A DNA stretch of 64,000 nucleotides from Zea mays (lineage: Eukaryota > Streptophyta > Magnoliopsida > Poales > Poaceae), in assembly GCF_902167145.1 (NCBI RefSeq), contig NW_023366926.1, positions 124,001 through 188,000 of the forward strand, written 5' to 3'. The first letter of the stretch is position 1; each line of letters begins with the position of its first letter. This document shows positions 36,610 through 48,069 of the stretch, piece after piece. A model generated the notes under the pieces. The model worked only from the letters and a program-made list of their open reading frames with translations, searched no databases and was not told the DNA's origin. The position numbers and the translations under genes were made by a program.

Positions 36610-36840
36610 GATGCTTTCAAGTTGCTCGTATACCTCGTTCACACACCAAGTCTGGTCGTCAAGGAAGGGTCAGCCTTGCCTCGGCAAAGCCCGACCCTAC
36701 CTCGAGGGCTAGAAGGGGCAACCCCCTCTGCGTCAAAATTTTCCTCGAAAAAAGAAAAAAATCTTTTCTGCCAGAATGCCTTTCGTGCTCTTCGACTACT
36801 TCAAAAGTGGATCCTGAAAATGACGGAGTACACGTAAGCA

Positions 36841-37806
36841 GCCAAGGCTGACCGAGCCGAGGGACTCCTACGCCTCCGGGATACGGATACCTCACTCATC
36901 ACCTTCTGCGATAAGTAACTCGCGCTCGGATAAGTGACTCCACGGACCGAACAAGTCTTCATGCTCGAGAGCTCCTCTGCCAAAATGATTTTTCGGGCCT
37001 TCTCGACTGCGTCGGTAACAGAACCCTATGGACGAGTAAGAGCATGCGTAAGCGGCAAGGCCGACCGAGCCGAGGGATTCCTACGCCTCCGGGATACGGA
37101 TACCTCACTCATCGCCTTCTGTGAAAAGCAACTCTCGCCCGCACAAACAATTCTGTTATCGACAAATGAGTCCGGATACTCGAAACAAGAGGAAAGGAAA
37201 CGCAGCTTTACAACACGACGACGATGTGTTTAGGCCTCGGCGGCCGCAGAAAACATACACACACTACAAGACAACCTGATCCTGCAGGCTCAGACGTCGA
37301 CAGCCGAAGGGGGCAGCAGCACCCTCGGCATCAACTACACCTTCGGCGGGGTCTGACCTAGCCTCGGACGGCGACGCAGTCGGAGGGCCCCCGCTCTGAA
37401 GGACGACATCAGCACCACACCCGGGCCATCGCCGCCAGGGTCTTCTTCGAGAATCCGGCCCGAGCAGGCGGCTCGGCCGGCCACCCCGAGGCCTCGGCCA
37501 GCTGTCCCCCAAAGACATCAGCTCGGCTTGTGGCCTCGGCAGCTCAACTCCGGCGTCGGTTCCGCCAGTGGACGACCCGGCTAGGCTCTAGCCAACCACA
37601 CCTCCTTTTCGAAGCCAACTCTGCCTCCGTCCGTGCTGACACCGCTACCCCCGGCTTCGGCTCATCGAAGGGCGGCCGAGGGGTTCCATTAACTAAGCAA
37701 GAGGGGCCTCGGACAGCAAGGCCGACTGAGCCAAGGGACTCCTACTCCTCTGGGATACGGATACCTCACTCGTCACCTTTGCACGAGGCAACTCACGCTC
37801 GGTGAA
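36841..37806 (+). repeat. Three dispersed copies of a roughly 95-bp module in Huck
   Basis: Copies at about 36841-36940, 37052-37150 and 37718-37806 share GGGATACGGATACCTCACTC and GCCGACCGAGCCGAGGG or close variants. Each is followed by AACTC(G/T)CGC and Lys/Glu-like purine runs. This suggests segmental duplication inside the tract. Confidence 0.75.
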
Positions 37807-39604
37807 GCGGTTCAGATAATCGACAAGGCGAGTCTTAGTGCTCGAAACGAAGAAAAAACACGGCTCCGTGCTAAAAATACATACACGTTCAGGCCTCGAC
37901 AGCCGCATTGAACAAAACACCGGCACTTAAGGTGCCTTTACAAACGGAACTCTGGTTCCACCTCCGCAGTTACGAACAACCCCACGCGATTGGGGGGGCC
38001 TGCGGAGCAATAGAAGACCGACGAACGACTCGTCGTCGCCCGCCCCGGCAGCGGCAACGACGATGACTTCTGCTCCGGAGGGCCGAACAGCAGCAGTGAT
38101 GACCTCAGGGCGGATGCTGCTGCCATGAGGCCCTCGCCCATGCCCCCAACTCAAGAGGCAAGGACAGACAGAAGGCCATAGAGTTGGAGGTCAGTCCATG
38201 GGTGGCGCCAGCTAGCTCATCGGCGGTGGAACCTCTTCCAGCTGCTGTGGCAGAAGGCGACACCGGGAGCGGCTCCGAAGCTGCTCGGCTCAGAGAGCCG
38301 GGCACACGGCAGCTGCCCATGCCACGAACGGCGGACGCCCTTCCCCCCGATCACTAAGGGGAGGAGCGGGCCACCGCCCGCACAGGGACCGACCCCAACT
38401 CGGCACACTCCCCTCCCCTGCACTGATGATGAACATCCTTGAAGCTGAGGGAGGGGCAGAGGCCGCAGCCCGGCTCGCTTCTCCCCGCCATCAAGCTGGA
38501 GGTCACCGTCTTGGGTGACCACCGGCGAGGGGATGCAGCCGGGCTGCATGATGAAAATCCTTGAAGCCGAACGATGGCTGAAAGGTACCAACTTCCACGA
38601 AGTTGCGTTCCTCCTCCGACAAGGCGGAAGGATTGCGGGCGTCCCCCATTCGGGGGGCTTGGAAGGTGGAAGGGCACGATGCATGAAGGGAGCGCGAAGA
38701 CATGGTTGCCCTCCAAGGGGGTCGCCCCCCTTTTAAAGGCGACTCTCCCCACTTGCGCCCTCAACCGTTGCGGGTTGAGTCTTCTCCAACACGCTCCAAG
38801 ATTCTCCCCCCCACGGCACGGGGGCTGGGTCCCACACGTCATGCCAGCCGGTCAAGGGGAGAAGAAGCCAAACCGCCGCGCACGCGGTGCATGCAACCAC
38901 CCGGCGGTTACAAGCACTCCTCCACTTTCGCCCAGACCAGCGGGTGAAAGGGCGGACAGCCATGCAGGCGGCATGCAACCGTGCCAAGTGGGCGCGCCCC
39001 TTCGACTCCAACACGCCCAGCACGGAGGTCCAGGCCCACGCGTCATGCAACCGGCATGCCAGTTGCTACGTGCGAGCAACTGCACCACCACTCGCGCCAC
39101 TACCGCGCCTCCTCGACTGCGGAGTCAATACCGTGACTCGAGGCAACCCTGTAGTGCCAGCCAAGCGCGACGGTCAAATGCGGTCAAAAATGGGCCGACA
39201 GTAATGGCGGTGACAGGCGGGCAGGAGCAGCGGTCACGTCGTCAGCCAAGCTTATGTCCCATCCAGGGGCAGCGAGGGAGCCCTCTCTCACGGCGTGAAG
39301 ACGGTGCGCTCGTGATCCGTTCCTCGAACGGCTCGCACACTCGCAACGACCGCCTCGCGAACCGCTCGCCCCGTCGCATTAACTCTGCGGCAGGACAGGC
39401 GGCGCCTCAGGCTGGAGAAGCAAGCGACGCTTCGCCTTCGCCATAATAACCATGTCAAAAAGTAAAAAAAGGTACGCCACGTCATTCGAATTCGTATCCT
39501 TTTCCTTTTCCTCTTTCTCTCTCTTACAACAGGGACCGGGAAAGGGGGATACCCCGAAAAGGACCCTTCTCCGTGAAGGAAACAGGCTCCGAGCCTCCCT
39601 ACTG

Positions 39605-39815
39605 ATCAGAGGTTCGAAGGCTGGCCCCTCGGAGGGGTTCAACGGCCGCCTCAGATCGATTGGGTTCTGCGCCCACTACTGGTCAGAGGTTCGATGGCTG
39701 GCCCCTCGAAGGGTTCAACGGCCGCCTCAGGCCACTCGGGCTCCGTGCCCATTACTGATCAGGGGTTCGTAGGCTGGCCCTCGAAGGGTTCGCAGTCGCC
39801 TCAGACGCAGAGCGA
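39605..39815 (+). repeat. Tandem roughly 76-bp repeat in Huck 3' tract
   Basis: Three units start near 39611, 39688 and 39764 with GGTTCG(A/T)(A/T)GGCTGGCCC and share TTCAACGGCCGCCTCAG. The third is degenerate. Confidence 0.75.
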
Positions 39816-40537
39816 GGGATGACCCTGGGTACGTTCGATACATAACCAAGGCTCGGGCTGTGCTCCCGAGGTACCCTAGGACATTTCCGAGACCAGCGGG
39901 AGCGATCTTGTAACGGAATCCCATCAGAGGGAGGCATCGAGCCCTCGGACCCCGTCAAAGGGGACCGGGTCCGACAGATCACCCACAGGTACTTTTGGAG
40001 CGCGCCTCCGGGCCTCTAGCCGACCCCTAGCAAATGGGGCACGGGCGTCCGCTCGGATTACCCGCCAGCAGCTCACCGGAAACACCATGTTCGGTGCCCT
40101 CTGAGGGCAACATGGCGCTTTCCCCCCTCCTCCTTGCGGAAAGGCGACGCAGGGGCATATATAAAAAAGATGAGTCTGTCCTTGATCGTCCTCTCGCCCT
40201 GTGCAGAGGCTCGGGGGCTGCTCTCGCAAACCCATCTCCGGCCAAACCGTTGACAGCGTCAACATACCAGCCCGAGAACTTGGGACCCGACCGTGCACTC
40301 GGGCTACGGCCAGCCCGCATGAGGGAACAACTAGACCAGCCGAAGTGTTGCGAAACGCACTAAGATCTCGAAGGAGTAAAACTACTCCTCCGAGGCCTCG
40401 GGGGCTACACCCGGCGGGTGCGCTCGCGCGCACCCACCGGAACAGAATGCAACCGAAAAAGGCTGGTCCCCTTGCAAAAAAGTGCGGCAAAAGCCTCCAA
40501 GCGAGTATTAGTACTCCCTTGGAGGCTCGGGGGCTAC

Positions 40538-42079
40538 TGTCAGGGACCATAATTAGGGGTACCCTCAAGACCCCTAAATCTCAGCTGGTAACCCCCATCA
40601 GCACAAAGCTGCAAAGGCCTGATGGGTGCGATTAAGTCAAGGATCGGTCCATTCAAGGGACACGATCGTGCCTCGCCCGAGCCTAGCCTCGGGCAAGGGA
40701 AGCCGACCCCAGAGAACCTATGATCACCCGAGGACCCCCCTCCAGCAACGGGCACACTATCGGCTCGCCCGAGGCCCAGTCTTCACCGAGAAGCAGCCTT
40801 GGCCACATCGCCACGCCGACCGACCAAATCGCAGGGGCATTTAATGCAAAGGTGGCCTGACACCTTTATCCTGACGCAGGCCCTCCAGTCGACAGAGCCG
40901 AAGTGACCGCAGTCACTTCGCCGCTCTACTGACCGGTCTGACAAGAGGACAGCGCCGCCTGCGTCGCTCCGACTGCTGAGCCACCCGACAGAGTGAGGCT
41001 GACAGCAGCCAAGGCCGGCCTCGGGCGTCATAGGAAACTCCGCCTCGCCCGACCCAGGGCTCGGACTCAGGCTCAGCCCCGGAAGACGGCGAACTCCGCT
41101 CCGCCCGACTCAGGGCTCGGACTTGGGCTCAGCCCCGGAAGACGGCGAACTCCGCTCCGCCCGACCCAGGGCTCGGACTTGGGCTCAGCCCTGGAAGACG
41201 GCGAACTCCGCCTCGCTCGACCCCAGGGCTCGGACATGGGCTCAACCCCGGAAGACGGCGAACTCTGCCTCGCCCGACCCCAGGGCTCGGACATGGGCTC
41301 AACCCCGGAAGACGACGAACTCCGCCTCGCCCGACCCGGGGGCTCGACCTCGACCTCAACCTCGGAGGAGCCTCCCCCTCGCCCAGCCTAGGGCACGGAC
41401 CGACCACGTCAACAGGAAGCGCCATCATTACCCTACCCCAAGCTGACTCGGGCTACGGGGAACTAGACCGGCGTCCCATCTGGCTCGCTCCACCATGCGA
41501 GTAATGATGGCGCCCCGCATGCCCTGTGACGACGGCGGCTCTCAGCCCCATTACGGAAGCAAGAGGACGTCAGCAAGGACTCGACAGCCCCAATAGCTGT
41601 CCTCCCGCCAGGCTCCAGCACTCCTCCGACGGCCACGACACCATGCGAACTAGGCGCCAAGACCTCTCCGGCTACCACGATGGCATGTACTTAGGGCGCT
41701 AGCTGTCCACGCTAGACACGTTAGCACATTGCTACACTCCCCATTGTACACCTGGATCCTCTCCTTACGCCTATAAAAGGGAGGACCAGGGCCCTCTTAC
41801 AGAGGGTTGGCCCGCGCGGAGAAGGACGGGACGGTGCTCGCGCAAGGCCGCTCGCTCCCACTCCCGCGTGGACGCTTGTATCCCCCTACTGCAAGCGCAC
41901 CCAACTCAGGCGCGGGGCTAACACGAAGGCCGCGGGGTCCACTCTCTCACGCTTGCCTCCCTCCGGCTGCTTCCTTTCCCCCCTTCGCGTTCCGCCTCGC
42001 GTCGACCCATCTGGGCTAGGGCACGCGACGACAATTCACTCGTCGGTCCAGGGACCCCCCGGGTTTCGAAACACCGACA
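40538..42079 (+). repeat. 3' LTR of Huck
   Basis: This 1542-bp LTR is colinear with the 5' LTR, with scattered, mostly transition differences and a few indels. The five-unit tandem block is at about 41046-41345 and the TATA box at 41772-41778. It ends CACCGACA before the CAAAT repeat. Confidence 0.9.
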
Positions 42080-42084
42080 CAAAT

Positions 42085-44780
42085 GCACCTAAAAGATCCA
42101 AATTCTTCTAGGTATTATTGTGACATCAGCTTTGTAGAAGGCACAAACTCTTCATCACTGGAAAGAATTGCTTGTAGATCCATGGGCTGAACTGAGAAGT
42201 GTTCTCAATCTGAATAACTGATAGGCTAAAGCTCATGCTCCCTCCCATCAAAGTTGTTACGTGGTCTATTTGATCTCTAAACTGAAATAAAGCAATACAC
42301 ATTTGTAGGATACAATTTATTGGGCCTACCATGTCTCCAAGGCATCATGTAGTCACCAGGATTGCTTCCTAGAAAAATCCCACCTAACAAATTCCTTGGA
42401 AATACAGGCTAGATTGGAAGCTATAGCTTCTTTATAATCAACTGCAATCCAGGCAGGACAAGAATGCATAGCAAGACAAACAACCATAGTCCTCTTAGAT
42501 GATCTATAAATTGTAAACCCAACCAAAAGGAAGTCGGGACACAAGAGCGCAGCAGCAGAGCCATGGGTAGAAACCACATGCAGTTTAGCTTCATTCTCCA
42601 GTACCAAAAGTATCATCAACTCACATATTGTAAAGTTGATAACAAAACACGCAAGTTGCCCTGTTTTCCAATAGACCACCTCTTCATTTCAAAGTCTAAA
42701 GTGTCTCCAATTCTCTGTAATTCACAATGTCCAAACAAACAAGTGGGCTATTAGCATCCAAGCAATTGTAGTTAAAGGACCAAGGCATGCTGTAATCACT
42801 GACTGAAAATGTGGTGAGATATGAAAGCCGAAAACAATTTTAGATGATAATCAATGTTGGTGAGATATGCTATAATCAAAGGTGAGCTGTTACTTGGTCT
42901 ATTTCATCTCTGAAATGAACACCATAGTGTAGACTGTTTTGAGTGTTGACATGGACTAAAGCAAGCATAATCAAGTTGATATGGATATGAAAAGAATATG
43001 CACTTACATCTTTCTCAGCCTGCTCCTTGTGAGCTTTTGCATATATCGTTCATTCTTCTCAGCCCGAGATTTTCATCCGAGACCATCACGAATCAAAAAG
43101 TGTCACAGCGAGGAGCTGTCCACTTCAAGATTGAAACCTGCATCTTCTTGTTCTTCCCTGCTTCACCTATAATATAACACAAAGTCAATAAATATATCCT
43201 ACAACCCAACATAAAAAGGATAAATAAGAATTACCCTGCCCATCAAAGAATCTATAAAAAGATTATTGACAACACTAACAGTTAGATAGTTTTCTGCATC
43301 AAATATATGACAAACACGAAGCAAATGGGTGCCCAATTTTTGGATTGTTGGTGTTAACCATGCCAACATAGTCAGAGCAGAAATATCATCACAAGGATAA
43401 AACACGAATCTATCAACTGGAGTGAACAATGCAGATAGATCGACCAAATTTGAAGGTGCAGAGGATGTTTCTATTTTTAGCATACCAACTGTGGATAGAG
43501 ATAAGTTAGCGCACACTGATAAAATGTCCTAACAGCAGAATAAAAGCTATAAGAGGTGAATAAATAAAAAGATAATTACCTCTATACCTCATCCCATATA
43601 TCATACATGGTTCCTTTCATAAATTCCAAGACTAACATCACTCCATCTTCTATCGCCAGTTGCTGGAGCACCTTGGCAGCAATATGTGGCTGCTTCAACC
43701 TCAGCCACACACACACGGTATTTATTTGTCGAAAAGGGTAAGCATAGTGTTTTTCTAGATAATTATCTAGAGCAGCGACGATCATCGAGGCTCTAAATAA
43801 TTTCTAGACCCACCACTACCTCCAGGGTATGCTATCCGTCACTCCATCAGCTTGTATATTCCATTGCCAAATTAACTTCCATGATTACCATCATAGACTT
43901 AAATTTAACAACGAGCCTGTGTAATTAGATTAGATGGTCAGAGGCTAACAATATGAAATAAAGGGCGAGAAAAACAGGATTCAACATTATATTTAATTTA
44001 TTAGAGATCATTTGGTGCCCCTTTAACAAGGCTCAAAATTGGATAATTCTAAATTTATGTAGATCAGTATACTTTATGGAAAACTGGTGGTCGAACTACG
44101 GTTTTATAGACTTTTCCAAGTCCTTATATGCCCTGTAAGAAGAAACAAAGTAAGCATCATTTGTTTCAATAATTCATCATAATCTTTCTTTATAAAAAAA
44201 GTATTAAATAATTTTAGCATAAAAACGACATTCTTTCATCAATATGTACTCCCTATGAACCCCACGGGCCACGACAACTCACATGGCATCGTCTAGTTAC
44301 TACAGAGAGCAAAGGCACACGGCTACTATTTTTGTAGATAAATTAAGTCGTCAATAGAAAAAATGTTAAAAGTACCTTGCGCTGCCATTAATATCGGCGA
44401 TGAAAACCAATTCGAGAGCACAGCTGCCCATAATTTTTACTTTTTCCTCAAGCCTATATAATCAGGAGATCAGTGTTAGTTATGTTTATTGCTTTCAAGA
44501 ACAAATAGAAACCTTGCATACCATGCAATGCCTGGCCAAGGCTCCACAACCCCAAAAACAAGAAACCAGAAAATGTGCAAGAATGTAGACAGTGCTAAAA
44601 TAACACGGCACTGATTGTAGACAATAGTCATGGTTGCTTGGACAATTAATCTTTATTAGGTTATAAAATTACAGGGCATTCTTCAAACTAATTTTCGTTG
44701 GTGGAAATTAGTGTGTTTGAATCATAGAATACATGTGTATTCATTTAAAAAAGGGGTACACTAACAGAAGCACTAATTAC
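42085..44780 (-). other. Helitron body, intron-like, no firm gene
   Basis: This is AT-rich sequence with several minus-strand open stretches (42353-42679, 43199-43516, 43582-43785, and a short exon-like piece near 44384-44450). They may be exons of the same captured WD40-type gene as at 44781-45331, but I cannot show it. Confidence 0.4.
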
Positions 44781-45331
44781 CTGTAGATACTGGCATCCCA
44801 AAAACATACAATCCCATCATCTAACACGGTAACCAGAATTGGAAGCGTTGGGTGGCAAGCAATGCAGGTTATTTTCCCCCCACTCAAGCTAAGAGTTTGA
44901 TCAACTTTTCCTGTCTTCAAATTCTGTATCAGATTTTCACATACATGAGAGAGTAGCATTATTAGGCCAACTTCTATCCCGTATATCTGCACACAGCTAT
45001 TATCAATGCTGTTATATAAACAATCAACAATGCTTAATATTCTTCACCTGGGCATCAGGTGATGTTCGGCTCAAAGTAACCATCAAGTGCAGATGACTAT
45101 TAGAGAAGCAATAATCAGCTTTCAATGGCCCCTTCAGTATAGTGGTAAGACCAGAAGGATTATCTGGTGAATATCAGCAGCTTTTGCTGAAAAGATGACC
45201 ATCACTGATGCCATCGTATACAGACACCTTCTACGAGATGGCTAAAATCACAAACAAGAGGGGATGAGGAGAGGAGCATACCTTCCAGAAGCAGTTCCCT
45301 CTCTCGGCGGCTGATGCTTGTCTTGTGTCAT
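44781..45331 (-). pseudogene. Captured WD40-repeat gene fragment (coatomer beta'-like)
   Basis: Minus-strand exon 44781-44986 has acceptor GTGCAG and donor ACAG|GTAATT. It encodes a WD40 blade with KTGKVDQTL, CHPTLPILVT and DDGIVCFWDASIYR. The HP-LPI-T--DG---W pattern is closest to coatomer beta'-type WD40 proteins, by memory. A preceding exon, 45048-45230 (donor CCAG|GTGAAG), contains an in-frame TGA. A first exon may start at ATG 45331 and end at 45282, but its phase does not fit the next frame well. Fragmented and broken, it is not expected to make protein. Confidence 0.55.
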
Positions 45332-45827
45332 CTCGGTGGCGGCGCCGATCTCATCCGCGAACCTGGCGGCGGAACGGCCGGCGTGCTGGCGTCGCTGGAG
45401 TGGACCGTGCCATCGGAGGCCTCGATCGCTGCGTCCGCGAACTTGGCGGCGGAACGGCCAGCGGTTAGTAAACAGTATATGCATCAGTTTAGTAAACAGT
45501 ATATGCAGCAGTTAATATGCCCAACCTAATCAGCCGATTGTTACCCCCTTTCCCTTCTCGGCTCCTCCTGAAAGCACCTTTAGAATGCTGCCTAGTTGTA
45601 GTCAGAACCAAGTCCTAAACAGCAAGGCTAACAATTTTGCGTGCTAAATAATCTAGCCAAACAGCAAGATGCTACCTGAAGTACAAAATTTCACCCTAAA
45701 CATCCTAAAATCGAATCTTTATTACGCTCAGCATAAAAATTGCAACCTTTAACTTCGATTCCTACAACATATACACCAAAATTATCCAAAAAATGACTGT
45801 TAGCGGGTTGCCATCAGGTCACCACAC
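45332..45827. other. Helitron spacer between two captured genes
   Basis: GC-rich near 45332-45470, with a duplicated TCGGAGGCC/GGCGGCGGAACGGCC pattern and two AGTAAACAGTATATGCA copies (45466-45505). Then AT-rich with no coding signal. Confidence 0.45.
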
Positions 45828-46345
45828 CTGTGAGCACTCCTAGAGCAGCTTCGCCCATGGCACTGCGGGTTGTTGTTGCTCCTGCTCCTTCCTCCACTTT
45901 GAACTCTCTGCAGCAGCGGAAGACGGTTTATCGACTCCTTGATCTACACCAAAGCATAAAAAAACCTTGAACTCGATTCCAAACCTGCCCCTACCAAACC
46001 ATAGGGCCCCCAAAATGCCCACAAGCCGCCCCACCTTTCTGTGCGACCGCTGCCGCGTCATCGACCGAGCCGGTGCTCCTCGCGGGTGTCGCTCCCGCCA
46101 CAGAATCCTCCTCGGACCTACCGGGCGCGGACGCCGTCGGTGACCCCGAGGACTCCGCCTGGTCAGGGCCACGGTTCAGATCGGTTAGATGACAGGTCAA
46201 ATCAGGAAACGACGACGCGAGATTCTTCGATCGCGGGGGGCGCTCTCACCTTGGGGCGCTTCGGGGGAGGTACGGACGAAGAGGATGGCGATGGAGACGT
46301 GCGCTTCCCGGCGGCGGCGGTGGAGCTCCGGCGAGTCTCCACCAT
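45828..46345 (-). pseudogene. Captured first exons of an AAA-type ATPase gene (MVETRRSS family)
   Basis: Three minus-strand exons fit. Exon 1 is 46250-46345, ATG to donor CCAAG|GTGAGAG, beginning MVETRRSS and containing PPPKRPK. Exon 2 is 46035-46158, acceptor CCAG, Ser/Ala-rich with ASAPGRSEED. Exon 3 is 45828-45943, acceptor GTGTAG, with AAESSKWRKEQEQQQ and PAVPWAKLL. Phases match across both introns. This Ser/Pro/Lys-rich start is that of plant AAA-type ATPases with a forkhead-associated domain, recognised from memory. A TAG (45842-45840) follows AKLL, and the FHA and ATPase parts are missing. Confidence 0.75.
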
Positions 46346-46679
46346 GGCGTGTGCCGGAGGCGAGGGCTTCCTCTCGACTCGTCTCCCCTTCCGATTCTTT
46401 CCCACCCCTCGAGCGAGAGGAATTCTTCTTCTCGGGGGTTTTTTCTCCTCCGGAAAATGGTTTTTTTTCTTAAGCCTTTTGTGTCAACTGTGGGCCATGT
46501 CTGGGGCACAAGCAGATGGGCCTCCCAGGAAGCGTGTAATTCGTATTGGCAAGCTAAAAATAGTACCACATTGTTCACTAAACTGTGTACACACCTGTTT
46601 ATAAGGTCTAGTGTGCACGCAACATGTGTAGTCTTGATTGGCCGCGAGCTTTGACCTACGCAGCTAGCCTTTTTGGTAA

Positions 46680-46860
46680 AAATTTGGTCACGGTGCGCGG
46701 GACACAGTTGGGAATTGTGCATGGGACACAGTTGGGAATGGGAATGAAGGGGGCGCATGTGAATGGGAATGGATTTGGTCGCGGTGCGCTGGACACAGTT
46801 GGGAATGGGAAACAGCTCACACGCGTGGGACACAGTTGGGAATGAGAATGGCAGAACCAG
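46680..46860 (+). repeat. Degenerate GACACAGTTGGGAATG repeats at the Helitron 5' side
   Basis: Four copies of GACACAGTTGGGAAT at about 46704-46850, with GGTCGCGGTGCGC-type words between them. A Helitron subterminal repeat region is the likely setting. Confidence 0.7.
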
Positions 46861-46904
46861 GAATGGCAGCCTACCCCTTGCCGTCTTAATAGTAGTAATA
46901 TTTA

Positions 46905-46986
46905 TATATGTGCACATGTTTTTTTTCCTGTTTCCCATAGCCAATCCCGCGCATGGCTGCATGCAAATTTTTCGCTGCGTTGGTGC
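46905..46986 (+). repeat. LTR A3, third segment
   Basis: Sequence between the proposed Helitron 5' end and MITE copy 2. Assigned to LTR A3 by position; the edge is uncertain. The last eight bases, GTTGGTGC (46979-46986), are the MITE target. Confidence 0.5.
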
Positions 46987-47433
46987 TATAGATGTCCAAT
47001 AAGCACGAGGCCCGCGAGCCCGGCACGAAGCCCGTTTTTTGGGCTCGGTCTGAGCCCGGCACGGCCCGGTTATATGCGGGCCCGGGCCGGCCCGGCACGA
47101 ATAAGCGGGCCGGGCTCGGACAGGAAATTAGGCACAGTGGGCTAGCCCGGCACGGCCCGTTTAGCTCTAAGCCCGTTAAGCCCGCTTTTTTTACACTAAA
47201 ATGTGATTTTCGGCCCGCATAGCCCGCTTTTCGGCCCGCTTTTTTCGTGCTAAACGGGCCGACCCGGCCCGTTTAGGCCCGTTGCGGGCCGGGCTCGGAC
47301 AAGGAATTGAGCCCGCGTGCTTAGCCGGCCCGGCCCGGTTTTTTAATCGTGCCTGGCGGGCCGGGCCCAAAACGGGCCGGGCTTCACCGGGCCCGGGCCG
47401 GACCGGGCCGGGCGGCCCGTTTGGACATCTCTA
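46987..47433 (-). mobile_element. hAT-type MITE, copy 2 (447 bp), perfect 8-bp TSD
   Basis: This is the reverse complement of copy 1: TATAGATGTCC at the left and TAGAGATGTCC, inverted, at the right. GTTGGTGC occurs at 46979-46986 and 47434-47441. The same CCGGGC-rich body has no ORF. The perfect TSD makes this copy look younger than copy 1. Confidence 0.9.
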
Positions 47434-47441
47434 GTTGGTGC

Positions 47442-48069
47442 GTCTTGTGCGGTTGAGAAAATAGAGGAAAAAACTACCATATGGGTCTCACTTCCTATTT
47501 TCTCTCTTGCGCTGCTGCGCAAAATCTGCATGCTACAGGGAACCATGGCCACGATCTCGCTCCAGCCGCGCTCGGCCGCATCGCTCGCACAGCGCGCATG
47601 CGCGCTCTCCACCCAGTGCTGCCGCGCATGCCATGCGCCCTAGCTGCGCATCGCGCCCGCCAGGCCAGCGTGGGCCCCACCCGCTACTGCGCCCACCTTT
47701 TGTTTCTCTTCCCAACTGCTTTCTCTCTGCTCTACGCACTGCGGCACTCGCCCACGACGCCGAGAAACCCGACGTTCACGCCCACACTCTCCTATTCGAG
47801 CGTCTGCACATCCTCTCCTCTTCCTCCTTCGTTTCCCCAATCGCCAGCAACCGATGCCCCCAAAACCGCCGCCCAGTCCTCACCTCGCCATCCCCGACGA
47901 CCGTCCGGAGCTCATCGTCGAAACCGCCGCACCGGAGTCCGTCCTCGCCATGCTCGCCCGCCATCGAGGGTCACCGTGAGCAGGTACCCTTTTCCCTTCT
48001 TCCTCCCATGCCCCAGCGCCTGACGCTCATCCTCCCCTGCTCGCCATCGCGGCCGTCGACCTGCGCCTG
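47442..48069 (+). repeat. LTR A3, fourth segment
   Basis: C/G-rich plus-strand sequence with many overlapping short open frames (such as 47481-48023), typical of the GC block of these LTRs. It ends at GCCTG (48065-48069), the copia target. Confidence 0.6.

Larger units (their letters stand above)
36610..40537 (+). other. Huck 3' non-coding tract
   Basis: This 3.9-kb stretch lies between pol and the 3' LTR, the position where related elements carry an extra antisense gene. Open frames exist on both strands (for example 38574-39446 plus; 38217-38684 and 38354-38842 minus), but they overlap in a GC-rich region and I recognise none. It holds two repeat families (see the entries below). A purine-rich tract precedes the LTR (40518-40537, GGAGGCTCGGGGGCTAC). 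Confidence 0.6.
28495..42079 (+). mobile_element. Complete Huck retrotransposon (Ty3/gypsy, Tat), TSD CAAAT
   Basis: This 13,585-bp element is flanked by CAAAT at 28490-28494 and 42080-42084. LTRs of 1537 and 1542 bp start TGTCGGGGACC/TGTCAGGGACC and end CACCGACA. A primer site follows the 5' LTR and a purine-rich tract precedes the 3' LTR. gag-pol (30092-36609) is broken by several mutations. A 3.9-kb non-coding tract lies between pol and the 3' LTR. The LTR sequence is recognisable as maize Huck. Confidence 0.95.
25390..46904 (-). mobile_element. Non-autonomous Helitron with captured gene fragments (about 7.9 kb without Huck)
   Basis: The 3' end reads on the minus strand as a 6-bp-stem hairpin (CCCGTG/CACGGG at 25401-25418), 7 bp of spacer and CTAG, followed by T. 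This agrees with the maize Helitron 3' terminus. The 5' end is placed near 46904: on the minus strand TATTACTACTATTAAG resembles the maize 5' motif, but the first TC appears mutated, so this boundary is uncertain by tens of bases. Insertion between A (25389) and T (46905) fits the Helitron rule. The captured fragments lie on the element's own strand. No Rep/helicase is present. Huck interrupts it at 28495-42079. Confidence 0.75.

Noticed and set aside
42353..42679. 108-codon minus-strand open stretch as a host gene
   Set aside because: No domain recognised, ends without splice-site support. It may be an exon of the captured WD40 gene but I cannot show it.
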